NCBI GenBank assembly: GCA_017391545.1 | Contig: JAFOYD010000143.1 | Coordinates: forward strand, 1-13,919 | DNA length: 13,919 nt | Source of the DNA: Lachnospiraceae bacterium | GTDB lineage: Bacteria; Bacillota; Clostridia; Lachnospirales; Lachnospiraceae | Reading direction: 5' to 3' | Shown: positions 6,872 through 13,444 of the stretch, in pieces | Numbering within the stretch: the first letter of the stretch is position 1 | How the letters are laid out: each line of letters begins with the position of its first letter | Made by a program: the position numbers and the translations under genes | The notes under the pieces: model-generated | Told to the model about the DNA's origin: nothing | The model's database searches: none | The model's input: only the letters and a program-made list of their open reading frames with translations

Positions 6872-6965
6872 CAATGACATAGAAACAACGTTACACATAT
6901 CGATAACATGGTTCTTTTAGAGATGTATTAATCCTTGTATTTTGATTGGGGAATTAAAATGCAAG

Positions 6966-7012
6966 AACAGTGTTACTCAGAGATTGGGGAATCTCACTAA
7001 CGTGACACTGTT
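6966..7012 (+). other. Long hairpin with a GGGG apical loop
   Basis: Outer arms AACAGTGTTAC (6966-6976) and GTGACACTGTT (7002-7012) pair over 11 positions with one G-T pair. Inside, GAGATT (6980-6985) and AATCTC (6990-6995) pair perfectly around GGGG. No T-run follows, so it is a structured element rather than a terminator. Confidence 0.6.
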
Positions 7013-7035
7013 ACCACATAAGCAAAGTTTTCATT

Positions 7036-7158
7036 TGTGTAAAAGGGATATTCTTTACAAATCGGGGGATGTGTAAAAGGAATATTCAGTGTTTTATGGG
7101 GAATGTGTAAAAGGGAAATATAGTGTTTCAACGGGGAATGTGTAAAAGGAAATAAAAC
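7036..7158 (+). repeat. Four phased TGTGTAAAAGG repeats, period 34-35 bp
   Basis: TGTGTAAAAGG recurs at 7036-7046, 7070-7080, 7104-7114 and 7139-7149. The last three copies are preceded by a G-run (GGGGGA or GGGGAA) and the middle two are followed by an AGTGTTT block. Two further GGGGAA blocks lie at 6948 and 6986. The copies share a core but have diverged in between. Confidence 0.75.
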
Positions 7159-7203
7159 AGCGGAAATCTTGATCATTCAGGATTTCCGCGGTTTTATTTA
7201 TTT
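7151..7203. terminator. Symmetric, probably bidirectional terminator
   Basis: GCGGAAATC (7160-7168) and GATTTCCGC (7181-7189) form a 9-bp stem with a 12-nt loop. ATAAAAC on the left and GTTTTAT on the right extend it and give a T-tract in both directions. It follows the histidine kinase stop codon at once on the minus strand and could end the candidate plus-strand RNA. Confidence 0.75.
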
Positions 7204-9396
7204 CAAATATTTTTTCAGAACTTTTTCTACCTCCAGAATATCAATCGGCTTGGAAAGATAATCGTCAAAGCCCTCTGACAGGTATTGCTGTTTTGCGCCT
7301 TGTATCGCATTTGCAGTCAGCACAATATACACTGCATTGCTGCTTAGATTGTCCGGCATGCTCTTCAGTGCCCGAAGCACTTCTATTCCATCCATCTCCG
7401 GCATCAGATGATCCAGCAGGATAAAGTCATATTTGTTTTCGCGCACAAGCTCCAGGCATTCCCTGCCACTTTCTGCCGTTTCGATCGCTGCCTTCGTATA
7501 GGCTAACAGGCCACTGGCAACAATCCGGTTGATCTCATTGTCATCGACGACCAGAATTTTCTTATCCGGAATACTGATGCTCAGCTTCTGTACATCACTT
7601 TCCGCTGTTACCACATCTTCTCCGCCCAGCTGATCAAAGGTTTCCTCGCTGACCGGTCGCTGTGGCAGGATAACCGTAAACGTACTGCCTTCGCCCAGAG
7701 TGCTCTGCACTTCAATCCTGCCGCCCATGAGTTCAACAAGACTCTTTACAATCGACAGTCCAAGTCCGGTACCTTCAATATTTCGGTTTCCTTCCGCATC
7801 AACACGCTCAAAAGCGTCAAAGATCTTGTCAATGTTTTCTGCAGCAATGCCAATTCCGGTATCTGTCACGTCAACCTTCACATAGTATTGATCCTGTTCC
7901 ACAAGGCTGTCAATCATCATTGTGACAGAGCCCTGTCTTGTATATTTTATCGCATTGCCTGCAATGTTCATTAAAATCTGTCTGACTTTTTTCTCATCAC
8001 CATTCAGGGACACAGGCACCGGTTTTTGGAACTGGATTGTAAAATCAAGTTTCTTTTCCTTTGCCCGCACGCCCAGGCTGACATACAGCTCGCAAAGCAG
8101 TTCCCGAAACAGATATACATTGTTCTCGATCACCATATGGTTTGCTTCGATCTTTGAGATATCCAGAATATCATTTACAAGCTCGATCAGGTGGTGTGCC
8201 GAAGTCTTTACCATCTTCGCATACTCGATGACCTGATTCTGCGTGCTTTTTTCCAATATCATTTCATTCATGCCGATGACACCATTGATCGGTGTCCTGA
8301 TTTCATGGCTCATACGCGCAAGGAAATTGGACTTAGCGTGGTTTGCCATATCCGCAGCATGCTCTGATTCCTGAAGCTGTCTGATAAAATTACGTTTCTC
8401 CGTCAGATCATACAGCACTGCGATATATCCGATAATATCCTCATATTCATCATGGATTTTGCTGATTTCAATCTGACAGAAGCGGTTATTGATATGGCAC
8501 TCTGCTTCAATCGACTTTTTATTGCCATCAAATTCCAGGCAGTCAGCAGGAACATCAAAGGTCTCCCACAGCGTCTGCTTGCGCTCATCGTTGCCCGGGC
8601 TTCGCAGGAAATCGATCGCACCATTATTTTCCACGCAGAAACGTCCATGCTCGTCATAGATGAGAACCGGTGTGCTGACCGAATAATATACAAAGCCGGA
8701 AAAGTTCTCGACTGTGATCTCAGATGTCTTCTGAAATCTAAGCACCTGCGCGATCAACAGAACTCCCATGCTTTGTGTCAGTGTACTTGCAGGAACCGCC
8801 TCAAATCCAAATACCGGCAATATGGTATCAAACACCATTCCGATCATCACCACGACACAGCACACGATCAGATTTCTCACGATCACCTGAAGTTTTCTGC
8901 GCTTTGCCTGACGCTTGATACAGACAAGAATCACAAAAAAGTTGACACCCACCACTACACAATAGATGTTGTACAGGGTATTAAAGATATTCTGTGAGAA
9001 CTGGTAGGTCATGCCGATCCACGATTGAAAATACGTGACGCTGTTCTCGCCAATGATAAACGGCCACAGCAGGATACCTGCTCCCGAAAAAACAGATACA
9101 TATATCTTGAAGCGCTCTGCTCCTTTTAGCCACTGCACAAGCACCAGTGTCAGCGTAAAAAACAACAAGAATACGCCAATCATGCCCACAGCACGGCAGA
9201 CGCGCGCCACAGCAGGATCTGTCTGCAGTGGCAAAAGTCCAAATCCAATGCTCCAGACAGAGCTGAAAATCGCAGCAAGACTGTATAATCTGTAGGTTTT
9301 TCCCAAGTCACGGTGAAGCTTGAACATATAAATCCCCTCCACCAGCGTAAGGATACCGAATGTATATAAAATAAGTGAAATGATCACTGCCATCAT
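7198..9396 (-). CDS. Hybrid sensor histidine kinase / response regulator with 7TM-type N-terminus
   Basis: A 732-residue membrane phosphorelay sensor. Residues 1-220 contain about seven hydrophobic helices like the N-terminal 7TM region of some histidine kinases. A PAS-like segment covers about 232-335 (VLIYDEHGRFCVENNGA, IGYIAVLYDLTEKR). The HisKA domain has FLARMSHEIRTPINGVIGM with phospho-acceptor H364. The ATPase domain shows the N box with N481, DVTDTGIGI (D512) and GTGLGLSIV (543-550). A C-terminal receiver domain (612-732) has the acidic pair D618/D619, phospho-acceptor D662, T694 and K716, all intact. There is no Hpt domain, so a separate phosphotransfer protein or direct use of the receiver is expected; no output regulator is encoded nearby. 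ATG at 9396 (or 9393) follows AAAGGA and lies 3 nt after the rarD stop, implying coupled translation. Confidence 0.95.
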   Translation of the reverse strand: MMAVIISLILYTFGILTLVEGIYMFKLHRDLGKTYRLYSLAAIFSSVWSIGFGLLPLQTDPAVARVCRAVGMIGVFLLFFTLTLVLVQWLKGAERFKIYVSVFSGAGILLWPFIIGENSVTYFQSWIGMTYQFSQNIFNTLYNIYCVVVGVNFFVILVCIKRQAKRRKLQVIVRNLIVCCVVVMIGMVFDTILPVFGFEAVPASTLTQSMGVLLIAQVLRFQKTSEITVENFSGFVYYSVSTPVLIYDEHGRFCVENNGAIDFLRSPGNDERKQTLWETFDVPADCLEFDGNKKSIEAECHINNRFCQIEISKIHDEYEDIIGYIAVLYDLTEKRNFIRQLQESEHAADMANHAKSNFLARMSHEIRTPINGVIGMNEMILEKSTQNQVIEYAKMVKTSAHHLIELVNDILDISKIEANHMVIENNVYLFRELLCELYVSLGVRAKEKKLDFTIQFQKPVPVSLNGDEKKVRQILMNIAGNAIKYTRQGSVTMMIDSLVEQDQYYVKVDVTDTGIGIAAENIDKIFDAFERVDAEGNRNIEGTGLGLSIVKSLVELMGGRIEVQSTLGEGSTFTVILPQRPVSEETFDQLGGEDVVTAESDVQKLSISIPDKKILVVDDNEINRIVASGLLAYTKAAIETAESGRECLELVRENKYDFILLDHLMPEMDGIEVLRALKSMPDNLSSNAVYIVLTANAIQGAKQQYLSEGFDDYLSKPIDILEVEKVLKKYLK

Positions 9397-9399
9397 TTG

Positions 9400-10287
9400 T
9401 CATCCTTTCCTGTAAATCATCCTGCCTTTTTCGTATCCAGTAAACAAAATGCCGATCCATATAATTACGAATGACCATAGCCTGTTTCTGTCAAGGTCTT
9501 CATGAAAATAGAACAATCCCATAAGAAACTGAAGCGTAGGATTAATGTACATCAAAAGTCCGGATACATAATAAGGAATCTTTTTTACTCCTGTATTAAA
9601 CAGCAATAGCGGAACAGATGTAATGATACCGCAGGCAGGCAGAAGCCAAAACTGCATACCATGCAGCACACCAACGCTCCCCATACCATGTGTATCAGCA
9701 TATGCCACATACAGCAGAGCAAAGGGTGTCATGCATAATGTTTCCATAAAAAGTGATGCATGTGGTGAAAGATTCAACGACTTTTTCACCGCCCCATAGA
9801 CCGCAAAAGAACCGGCAATCAAGAATGCCAGCACTGGAAACAGTTTCGTAGCAGCAATCATATAGACAAGTCCTGCTGATGCAAATACAAACGTGACCGT
9901 TTCCATCCTGCTTGGTCTTTCCCGAAATGCCAGCAATCCAAGCGTACCTACAAGAATCGGCTCTATGAAATAGCCAAGGCTGGCATCCAGTACATGACCA
10001 CTATTGACTGCATATATGTATACACCCCAGTTCACAGTGATCAGTATGCCACTCACAAAGCAGATCAGAAGCTTTTTCCCGTCTCTGAACACTTCCAATA
10101 TTTCTTTCCATTTTCCCAGTACAAGCATGTAAATTCCCATAAAGACCATAGACCACACAATCCGCTGTGTCAGAATATACAACGGATTCACTGCTGAAAG
10201 CAGATTCCAGAACAGCGTCAGAAATCCCCAACACACATAAGTAAACGCAACCGCTAAAGTCCCGCTCGTTTTCTCCGTCATTTTCAT
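9400..10287 (-). CDS. rarD: RarD-type EamA/DMT family transporter
   Basis: A 295-residue, ten-helix inner-membrane permease of the drug/metabolite transporter superfamily. Recognisable RarD features are the N-terminal TYVCWGFLTLFWNLLS, the conserved NWGVYIYAVNSGHVLDASLGY in the middle of the first half with FIEPILVG after it, and YYVSGLLMYINPTLQFLMG near the end. The family's physiological substrate is not settled. I start it at the ATG at 10287 because GAGGAG lies about 7 nt upstream; the longer frame to 10329 has no ribosome site and would begin about 7 nt after the predicted transcript start. It is cotranscribed with the sensor kinase gene that follows 3 nt later. Confidence 0.88.
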   Translation of the reverse strand: MKMTEKTSGTLAVAFTYVCWGFLTLFWNLLSAVNPLYILTQRIVWSMVFMGIYMLVLGKWKEILEVFRDGKKLLICFVSGILITVNWGVYIYAVNSGHVLDASLGYFIEPILVGTLGLLAFRERPSRMETVTFVFASAGLVYMIAATKLFPVLAFLIAGSFAVYGAVKKSLNLSPHASLFMETLCMTPFALLYVAYADTHGMGSVGVLHGMQFWLLPACGIITSVPLLLFNTGVKKIPYYVSGLLMYINPTLQFLMGLFYFHEDLDRNRLWSFVIIWIGILFTGYEKGRMIYRKG

Positions 10288-10342
10288 AGCAATCTCCTCT
10301 TTCGTCTCTCTTTGCACATCAACCCTCATTTATATTATTTTC

Positions 10343-10371
10343 ATTATACTTGTTACGTCATCTGTTTTCAA
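10343..10371 (-). promoter_or_regulatory. Promoter of the rarD - histidine kinase operon
   Basis: TTGAAA (10366-10371) and TATAAT (10343-10348) are 17 bp apart; transcription should start near 10336, upstream of the chosen rarD ATG. Just upstream, GCACG (10375-10379) and CGTGC (10388-10392) form a short inverted repeat that might be an operator. Nothing else is evident between 10393 and 10440. Confidence 0.75.
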
Positions 10372-10440
10372 TATGCACGCATCATGTCGTGCACTAAATT
10401 GTTAGCATAGCTTTTTGAATTTTTTCTTATTGTCAAACAC

Positions 10441-10482
10441 AAAAAGTGGCTGAAAGTCTTGATTTCTGACTTTCAGCCACTT
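10441..10482 (-). terminator. Terminator of the six-tRNA operon
   Basis: Perfect 15-bp arms (AAGTGGCTGAAAGTC at 10444-10458 and its complement at 10468-10482) around a 9-nt loop, followed on the minus strand by a T-run (TTTTTGTG). It lies 9 nt past tRNA-Lys. Confidence 0.9.
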
Positions 10483-10491
10483 CTATTTTAA

Positions 10492-10564
10492 TGAGACATC
10501 GGGGACTCGAACCCCGGACAACTTGATTAAAAGTCAAGTGCTCTACCACCTGAGCTAATATCCC
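10492..10564 (-). tRNA. tRNA-Lys (anticodon UUU)
   Basis: The acceptor GGGATAT pairs with ATGTCTC through two G-U pairs. The anticodon stem CTTGA/TCAAG holds loop CTTTTAA with anticodon TTT. The T arm is CGGGG-TTCGAGT-CCCCG. Discriminator A; CCA is not encoded. Last tRNA of the array. Confidence 0.96.
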
Positions 10565-10609
10565 ATATTTAAAAGATTGATTGCTGCATGCCCATCTATC
10601 TTAGATAAG

Positions 10610-10681
10610 CTGGGCTAGCTGGATTCGAACCAGCGACTGCAGGGATCAAAACCCTGTGCCTTACCGCTTGGCGATAGCCCA
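10610..10681 (-). tRNA. tRNA-Gln (anticodon UUG)
   Basis: The acceptor TGGGCTA/TAGCCCA is a perfect 7-bp stem. The anticodon stem CAGGG/CCCTG holds loop TTTTGAT, anticodon TTG. The T arm is GCTGG-TTCGAAT-CCAGC. Discriminator G; CCA is not encoded. Confidence 0.96.
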
Positions 10682-10685
10682 AAAA

Positions 10686-10760
10686 GGTGGATACTGGGAT
10701 TCGAACCCAGGGCCTTCAGAGCCACAATCTGACGCGCTAACCAGCTGCGCTATACCCACC
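10686..10760 (-). tRNA. tRNA-His (anticodon GUG)
   Basis: The acceptor GTGGGTA/TATCCAC carries an encoded extra 5' G (-1) opposite C73, the identity feature of histidine tRNA. The anticodon stem TCAGA/TCTGA holds TTGTGGC, anticodon GTG. CCA is not encoded. Confidence 0.96.
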
Positions 10761-10791
10761 ATATATGAGATAAGGCAAGCTCAATCTCAAA

Positions 10792-10865
<74 letters not shown>

Positions 10866-10893
10866 ATTCAGCAAAAGCAAATGTCTTTTGCGA

Positions 10894-10964
10894 AGCGGGT
10901 GATGGGAATCGAACCCACGTATCCAGCTTGGAAGGCTGGTGTTCTACCATTGAACTACACCCGC
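10894..10964 (-). tRNA. tRNA-Gly (anticodon UCC)
   Basis: The acceptor GCGGGTG/CACCCGC is perfect. The anticodon stem CCAGC/GCTGG holds CTTCCAA, anticodon TCC. The T arm is GTGGG-TTCGATT-CCCAT. Discriminator U; CCA is not encoded. Confidence 0.96.
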
Positions 10965-10988
10965 ATGGTAAGTGAAAATTGTTGATAG

Positions 10989-11063
10989 TCGGGGTGACAG
11001 GATTCGAACCTGCGACCTCCTGGTCCCAAACCAGGCGCTCTAGCCAAGCTGAGCCACACCCCG
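10989..11063 (-). tRNA. tRNA-Pro (anticodon UGG)
   Basis: The acceptor CGGGGTG/CACCCCG is perfect. The anticodon stem CCTGG/CCAGG holds TTTGGGA, anticodon TGG. The T arm is GCAGG-TTCGAAT-CCTGT. Discriminator A; CCA is not encoded. First tRNA of the operon. Confidence 0.96.
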
Positions 11064-11106
11064 AAATTCAATTTTCTTTTCGCTGTTTCCCGCAGCGACG
11101 AATATT

Positions 11107-11135
11107 ATTATACATAACAATGATGTATCTGTCAA
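11107..11135 (-). promoter_or_regulatory. Consensus promoter of the tRNA operon
   Basis: TTGACA (11130-11135), a 17-bp spacer and TATAAT (11107-11112) match the sigma-A consensus perfectly, as suits stable RNA. A small hairpin (CGCTG/CAGCG) lies in the 5' leader before tRNA-Pro. Confidence 0.92.
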
Positions 11136-11174
11136 CACTTTTTTAAAACTTTTTTCAACTTTTTTTATCATATT

Positions 11175-11657
11175 TCAATCGACAAATTGAAGTTGAAAAT
11201 GTGCCTCCCCGTTACCGTCAAGCTCCATGATGATGTATGAAGGTTTTCTGTTCTCCTGTCTTGGATAAGACAGGCTTCCCGGATTAATTGCAATGACATC
11301 ATTTGAAATGTCGATCACCGGTCTGTGTGTATGTCCATACATCACGATATCAGCGCCCTGCGCAACAGCTTCCTTTTTCAGCATCTCGTTGCCCATGCCT
11401 ATGTAATAACGGTGACCGTGTGTTATCATAACACGATACCTGCCTATTTGTAAAGTCTTTTCTGAAGGTAAATCAGAAAAAAAATCATTATTACCTGCCA
11501 CAAATTCTACCGGACAGCCTGCCGCCTCCTGAATGGTGTATTCACTTCCCTCAACATCGCCAAGGTGGATGACCAGATCCACCTTGCCAATCTTGCGCAG
11601 AACGCGCAGGTAATTATCGTTTTTTCTGTGTGTATCACTAATGATCAAAACTTTCAT
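11175..11657 (-). CDS. YfcE/MJ0936-type metallophosphoesterase
   Basis: A 160-residue cytosolic two-metal phosphodiesterase. All metal-site motifs are present: SDTHR (7-11), HLGDVEG, GNND, ITHGHRY and GHTHRP, in the family order; length is typical. Relatives hydrolyse phosphodiesters such as bis-pNPP in vitro and the natural substrate is mostly unknown. I start it at the ATG at 11657, which gives the usual MKVLIISDTHR opening and has GGGGA 5-6 nt upstream; the longer frame back to 11678 would need a TTG start. It ends the operon with rdgB, 23 nt downstream of the rdgB stop. No strong terminator is visible between its stop and the tRNA promoter, only A/T-rich sequence. Confidence 0.92.
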   Translation of the reverse strand: MKVLIISDTHRKNDNYLRVLRKIGKVDLVIHLGDVEGSEYTIQEAAGCPVEFVAGNNDFFSDLPSEKTLQIGRYRVMITHGHRYYIGMGNEMLKKEAVAQGADIVMYGHTHRPVIDISNDVIAINPGSLSYPRQENRKPSYIIMELDGNGEAHFQLQFVD

Positions 11658-11680
11658 AACAATCCCCATTTCCGCCAAAA

Positions 11681-12295
11681 TCAGAGTTCTTCAGCCAGTA
11701 TGCGCTTCATCTCCTGTAATGCTTTTCCTCTATGGCTGATCCGGTTTTTTTCTTCCGGTGCCAGTTCAGCAGAATACATGTCATACTCAGGCAGATAAAA
11801 GATCGGGTCATATCCAAATCCGTTCTCACCTTTTTCTTCATATCCGATTCTTCCCTCAATGGTAGCTCTGGCAACAAAGCTTCTGCCATCAGAAAGGGCT
11901 GCTGCTATGGCGCACACAAATCTCGCAGTGCGCTTCTCGTCAGGAACTCCCTCAAGTCTTTGGATCAGGTTTGCATTTTTAATGGTATAGGATGTGTCCT
12001 CCCCCATGTATCGTGCTGAATAAATGCCAGGTTCCTTATTGAGATAGTCAATCTCCAGACCCGAATCATCTGCAAGTACGATTACCTGCTCGCCTCGCTT
12101 TTTTAATTCTTCAGCTATTGTTTTTGCCTTGATCATGGCGTTTTCCTCAAAAGTCTTGCCATCCTCCACGATCTCGGCAGTGATTCCCGCTTCCTTCATG
12201 GACAGAATCTCCATTCCAAGATCTGCCATGATCATACGGATTTCTCTCATTTTATCAGCATTTCCGGTTGCAAATATGATTTTATCAGCTTTCAT
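11681..12295 (-). CDS. rdgB: XTP/dITP diphosphatase (RdgB/HAM1 family)
   Basis: Hydrolyses non-canonical purine triphosphates (dITP, XTP, ITP) to monophosphate and pyrophosphate, cleaning the nucleotide pool. The 204-residue length is normal. Signature segments are FATGNADKMREI (8-19, nucleotide binding), ADDSGLEI (75-82, catalytic acid), GFGYDPIF (159-166) and SHRGKA (187-192, base recognition). GGAGG lies 7 nt before the ATG at 12295, inside the end of the preceding gene, whose stop codon is 1 nt away, so translation is likely coupled. Pairing of rdgB with a YfcE-like phosphoesterase downstream is common in Firmicutes. Confidence 0.96.
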   Translation of the reverse strand: MKADKIIFATGNADKMREIRMIMADLGMEILSMKEAGITAEIVEDGKTFEENAMIKAKTIAEELKKRGEQVIVLADDSGLEIDYLNKEPGIYSARYMGEDTSYTIKNANLIQRLEGVPDEKRTARFVCAIAAALSDGRSFVARATIEGRIGYEEKGENGFGYDPIFYLPEYDMYSAELAPEEKNRISHRGKALQEMKRILAEEL

Positions 12296-12296
12296 A

Positions 12297-13412
12297 TTAA
12301 TCCTCCACTTTTTGGGCGGTCTGTGTAAGCACGCCGCTCATTGTATTTTCAAGTGCTGCCACGATCTTCTCGTTCAGCTTGTACTCGCTCTCAACGCTGT
12401 CTTTGTCCTTTTGCGGAATTGTGATTCTCATCATTGCTGACGGCACTGTTGCCTCGGACACCAGCGGATTGTTGCTGTCTGCTTCCTCAAACCCCTGCAT
12501 CTCAAGTTCTGTCAGACACATGAAATTCTCTGCCATCATCACTGACAGACTGGCACTGTTATGCCCGGGCATAAAATAGGCTGTATTGCAAACTCCCAGG
12601 AGACAGGACTGCTGTCCATCATATGGCTCAACCTGTACTCCAAGCACCATGTCTGCTTTCATCCTGTTTGCAAATGCAATCACTTCTGACTGCGTATACT
12701 CCTCCTGCATATCGGATGCCATAAACAGCCTGATATTATTGTCTGCTGCAAATTTTTCCAGCCCCTGATGCCACTCTGGAAGCGCCAGACGGTTCCTGTC
12801 ACTATATGGAATCCATATGACAGCCTTCGCAGCGTAATGTTCTCCAATGCCGTTAAAGCTCACCGAGAGTACATTGTTGCTCACTGCAAGTCCATAATCG
12901 TACTGATCCCTGCAATACACTTCTACCACGACATCTTTATTCTGCCGGTAGACTCCCACTGCATCCATAATGCTCGAATCACTGATCAGCTCCACTCCAT
13001 CAGGTATGTTCTCTGAATATCCTGATAAAGTGATCACGAATTTATTCTTGGTAAATTCCTCCCTGATGCTCACATTCTTTATATCAACAGAGGTTGTAAG
13101 TGGTATGACAAGCTTTGCATTTTTCTCATCTTTCAGGTGTGTCGTTACATTGATCTTGGGATATGTGAGATTATTCTCCTGTTCGTTCACACTTTCCATC
13201 AAGACACCAATGCGGCTGTTAGCATCGAAAAAGTCCTCATTCATTTTAAAGCCTGTCATCAGAAGCACTGCACATAGTGCAAATACAACAGCAGCTCTTA
13301 ATGTAAAATTATATAACCTGTCCCTGTTTTTCGCAACAGCCTGTTTTTCCTCCGCTCTTGTGAGAGCACCCTCTGTCATTTCATTTTTTGCTTCTTCGCT
13401 GTTTTCCTGCAT
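12297..13412 (-). CDS. Membrane-anchored protein with a degenerate amidase_3-like domain
   Basis: A 371-residue protein; counting from the longer GTG frame at 13424, the cytosolic tail (1-40) is polar, one transmembrane helix spans about 41-60, and the rest should be outside the membrane. Residues 85-195 are beta-rich and may be AMIN-like. From about 198 the chain keeps the outline of an N-acetylmuramoyl-L-alanine amidase (amidase_3): a hydrophobic strand VIWIPYSDRN where IDPGHGG would stand, ASDMQEEYTQSEVIAFANRMKADMVLGVQV in place of the LTR..R...AN...AD..ISIH block, SLSVMMAENF, and a terminal NEKIVAALENTMSGVL helix. The zinc-binding His/Glu residues appear absent, so hydrolase activity is doubtful. 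The start at 13412 has GAGG 6-7 nt upstream. It is coupled to rdgB, 1 nt away. The family call rests on pattern recognition only. Confidence 0.6.
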   Translation of the reverse strand: MQENSEEAKNEMTEGALTRAEEKQAVAKNRDRLYNFTLRAAVVFALCAVLLMTGFKMNEDFFDANSRIGVLMESVNEQENNLTYPKINVTTHLKDEKNAKLVIPLTTSVDIKNVSIREEFTKNKFVITLSGYSENIPDGVELISDSSIMDAVGVYRQNKDVVVEVYCRDQYDYGLAVSNNVLSVSFNGIGEHYAAKAVIWIPYSDRNRLALPEWHQGLEKFAADNNIRLFMASDMQEEYTQSEVIAFANRMKADMVLGVQVEPYDGQQSCLLGVCNTAYFMPGHNSASLSVMMAENFMCLTELEMQGFEEADSNNPLVSEATVPSAMMRITIPQKDKDSVESEYKLNEKIVAALENTMSGVLTQTAQKVED

Positions 13413-13444
13413 ATTCGTCCTCACGCCTTTTTCACACTGCTACC

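Larger units (their letters stand above)
6878..7203 (+). ncRNA. Candidate ~320-nt non-coding RNA with repeated GGA motifs
   Basis: A good plus-strand promoter (6843-6871) and a terminator with a plus-strand T-tract (7154-7203) bracket a stretch with no frame longer than about 13 codons. Inside lie a strong hairpin presenting a GGGG loop (6966-7012), a second hairpin with an AGGGA-containing loop (7034-7063: ATTTG..TAAA paired with TTTACAAAT), and four copies of TGTGTAAAAGG. Between 6948 and 7182 the plus strand contains eleven GGA trinucleotides while the minus strand has none in the same span. Multiple GGA motifs in hairpin loops are the hallmark of RNAs that sequester CsrA/RsmA-type proteins, so that is one hypothesis. 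Tandem DNA-binding sites or a family of tiny ORFs (one of 13 codons starts at 6959 behind GGGGA) are alternatives. Boundaries are inferred, not observed. Confidence 0.45.

Noticed and set aside
6695..6898. 67-codon minus-strand frame between the histidine kinase and pheB
   Set aside because: No ribosome binding site, no recognisable domain, and it runs against the plus-strand promoter at 6843. It cannot be excluded but is not supported.
6959..7000. 13-codon ORF behind GGGGA in the GGA-repeat region
   Set aside because: It has acceptable start spacing, but the GGGGA belongs to the repeated motif and the ORF lies inside the strong hairpin at 6966-7012; coincidence is more likely than a peptide gene.
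7036..7158. CRISPR array
   Set aside because: The repeat core is only 11 bp, the cores and intervals are related to one another rather than unique spacers, and no cas gene is present.
8452..8997. 181-codon plus-strand frame
   Set aside because: Wholly antisense to the PAS and membrane region of the histidine kinase; low-complexity His/Asp-rich translation without family resemblance.
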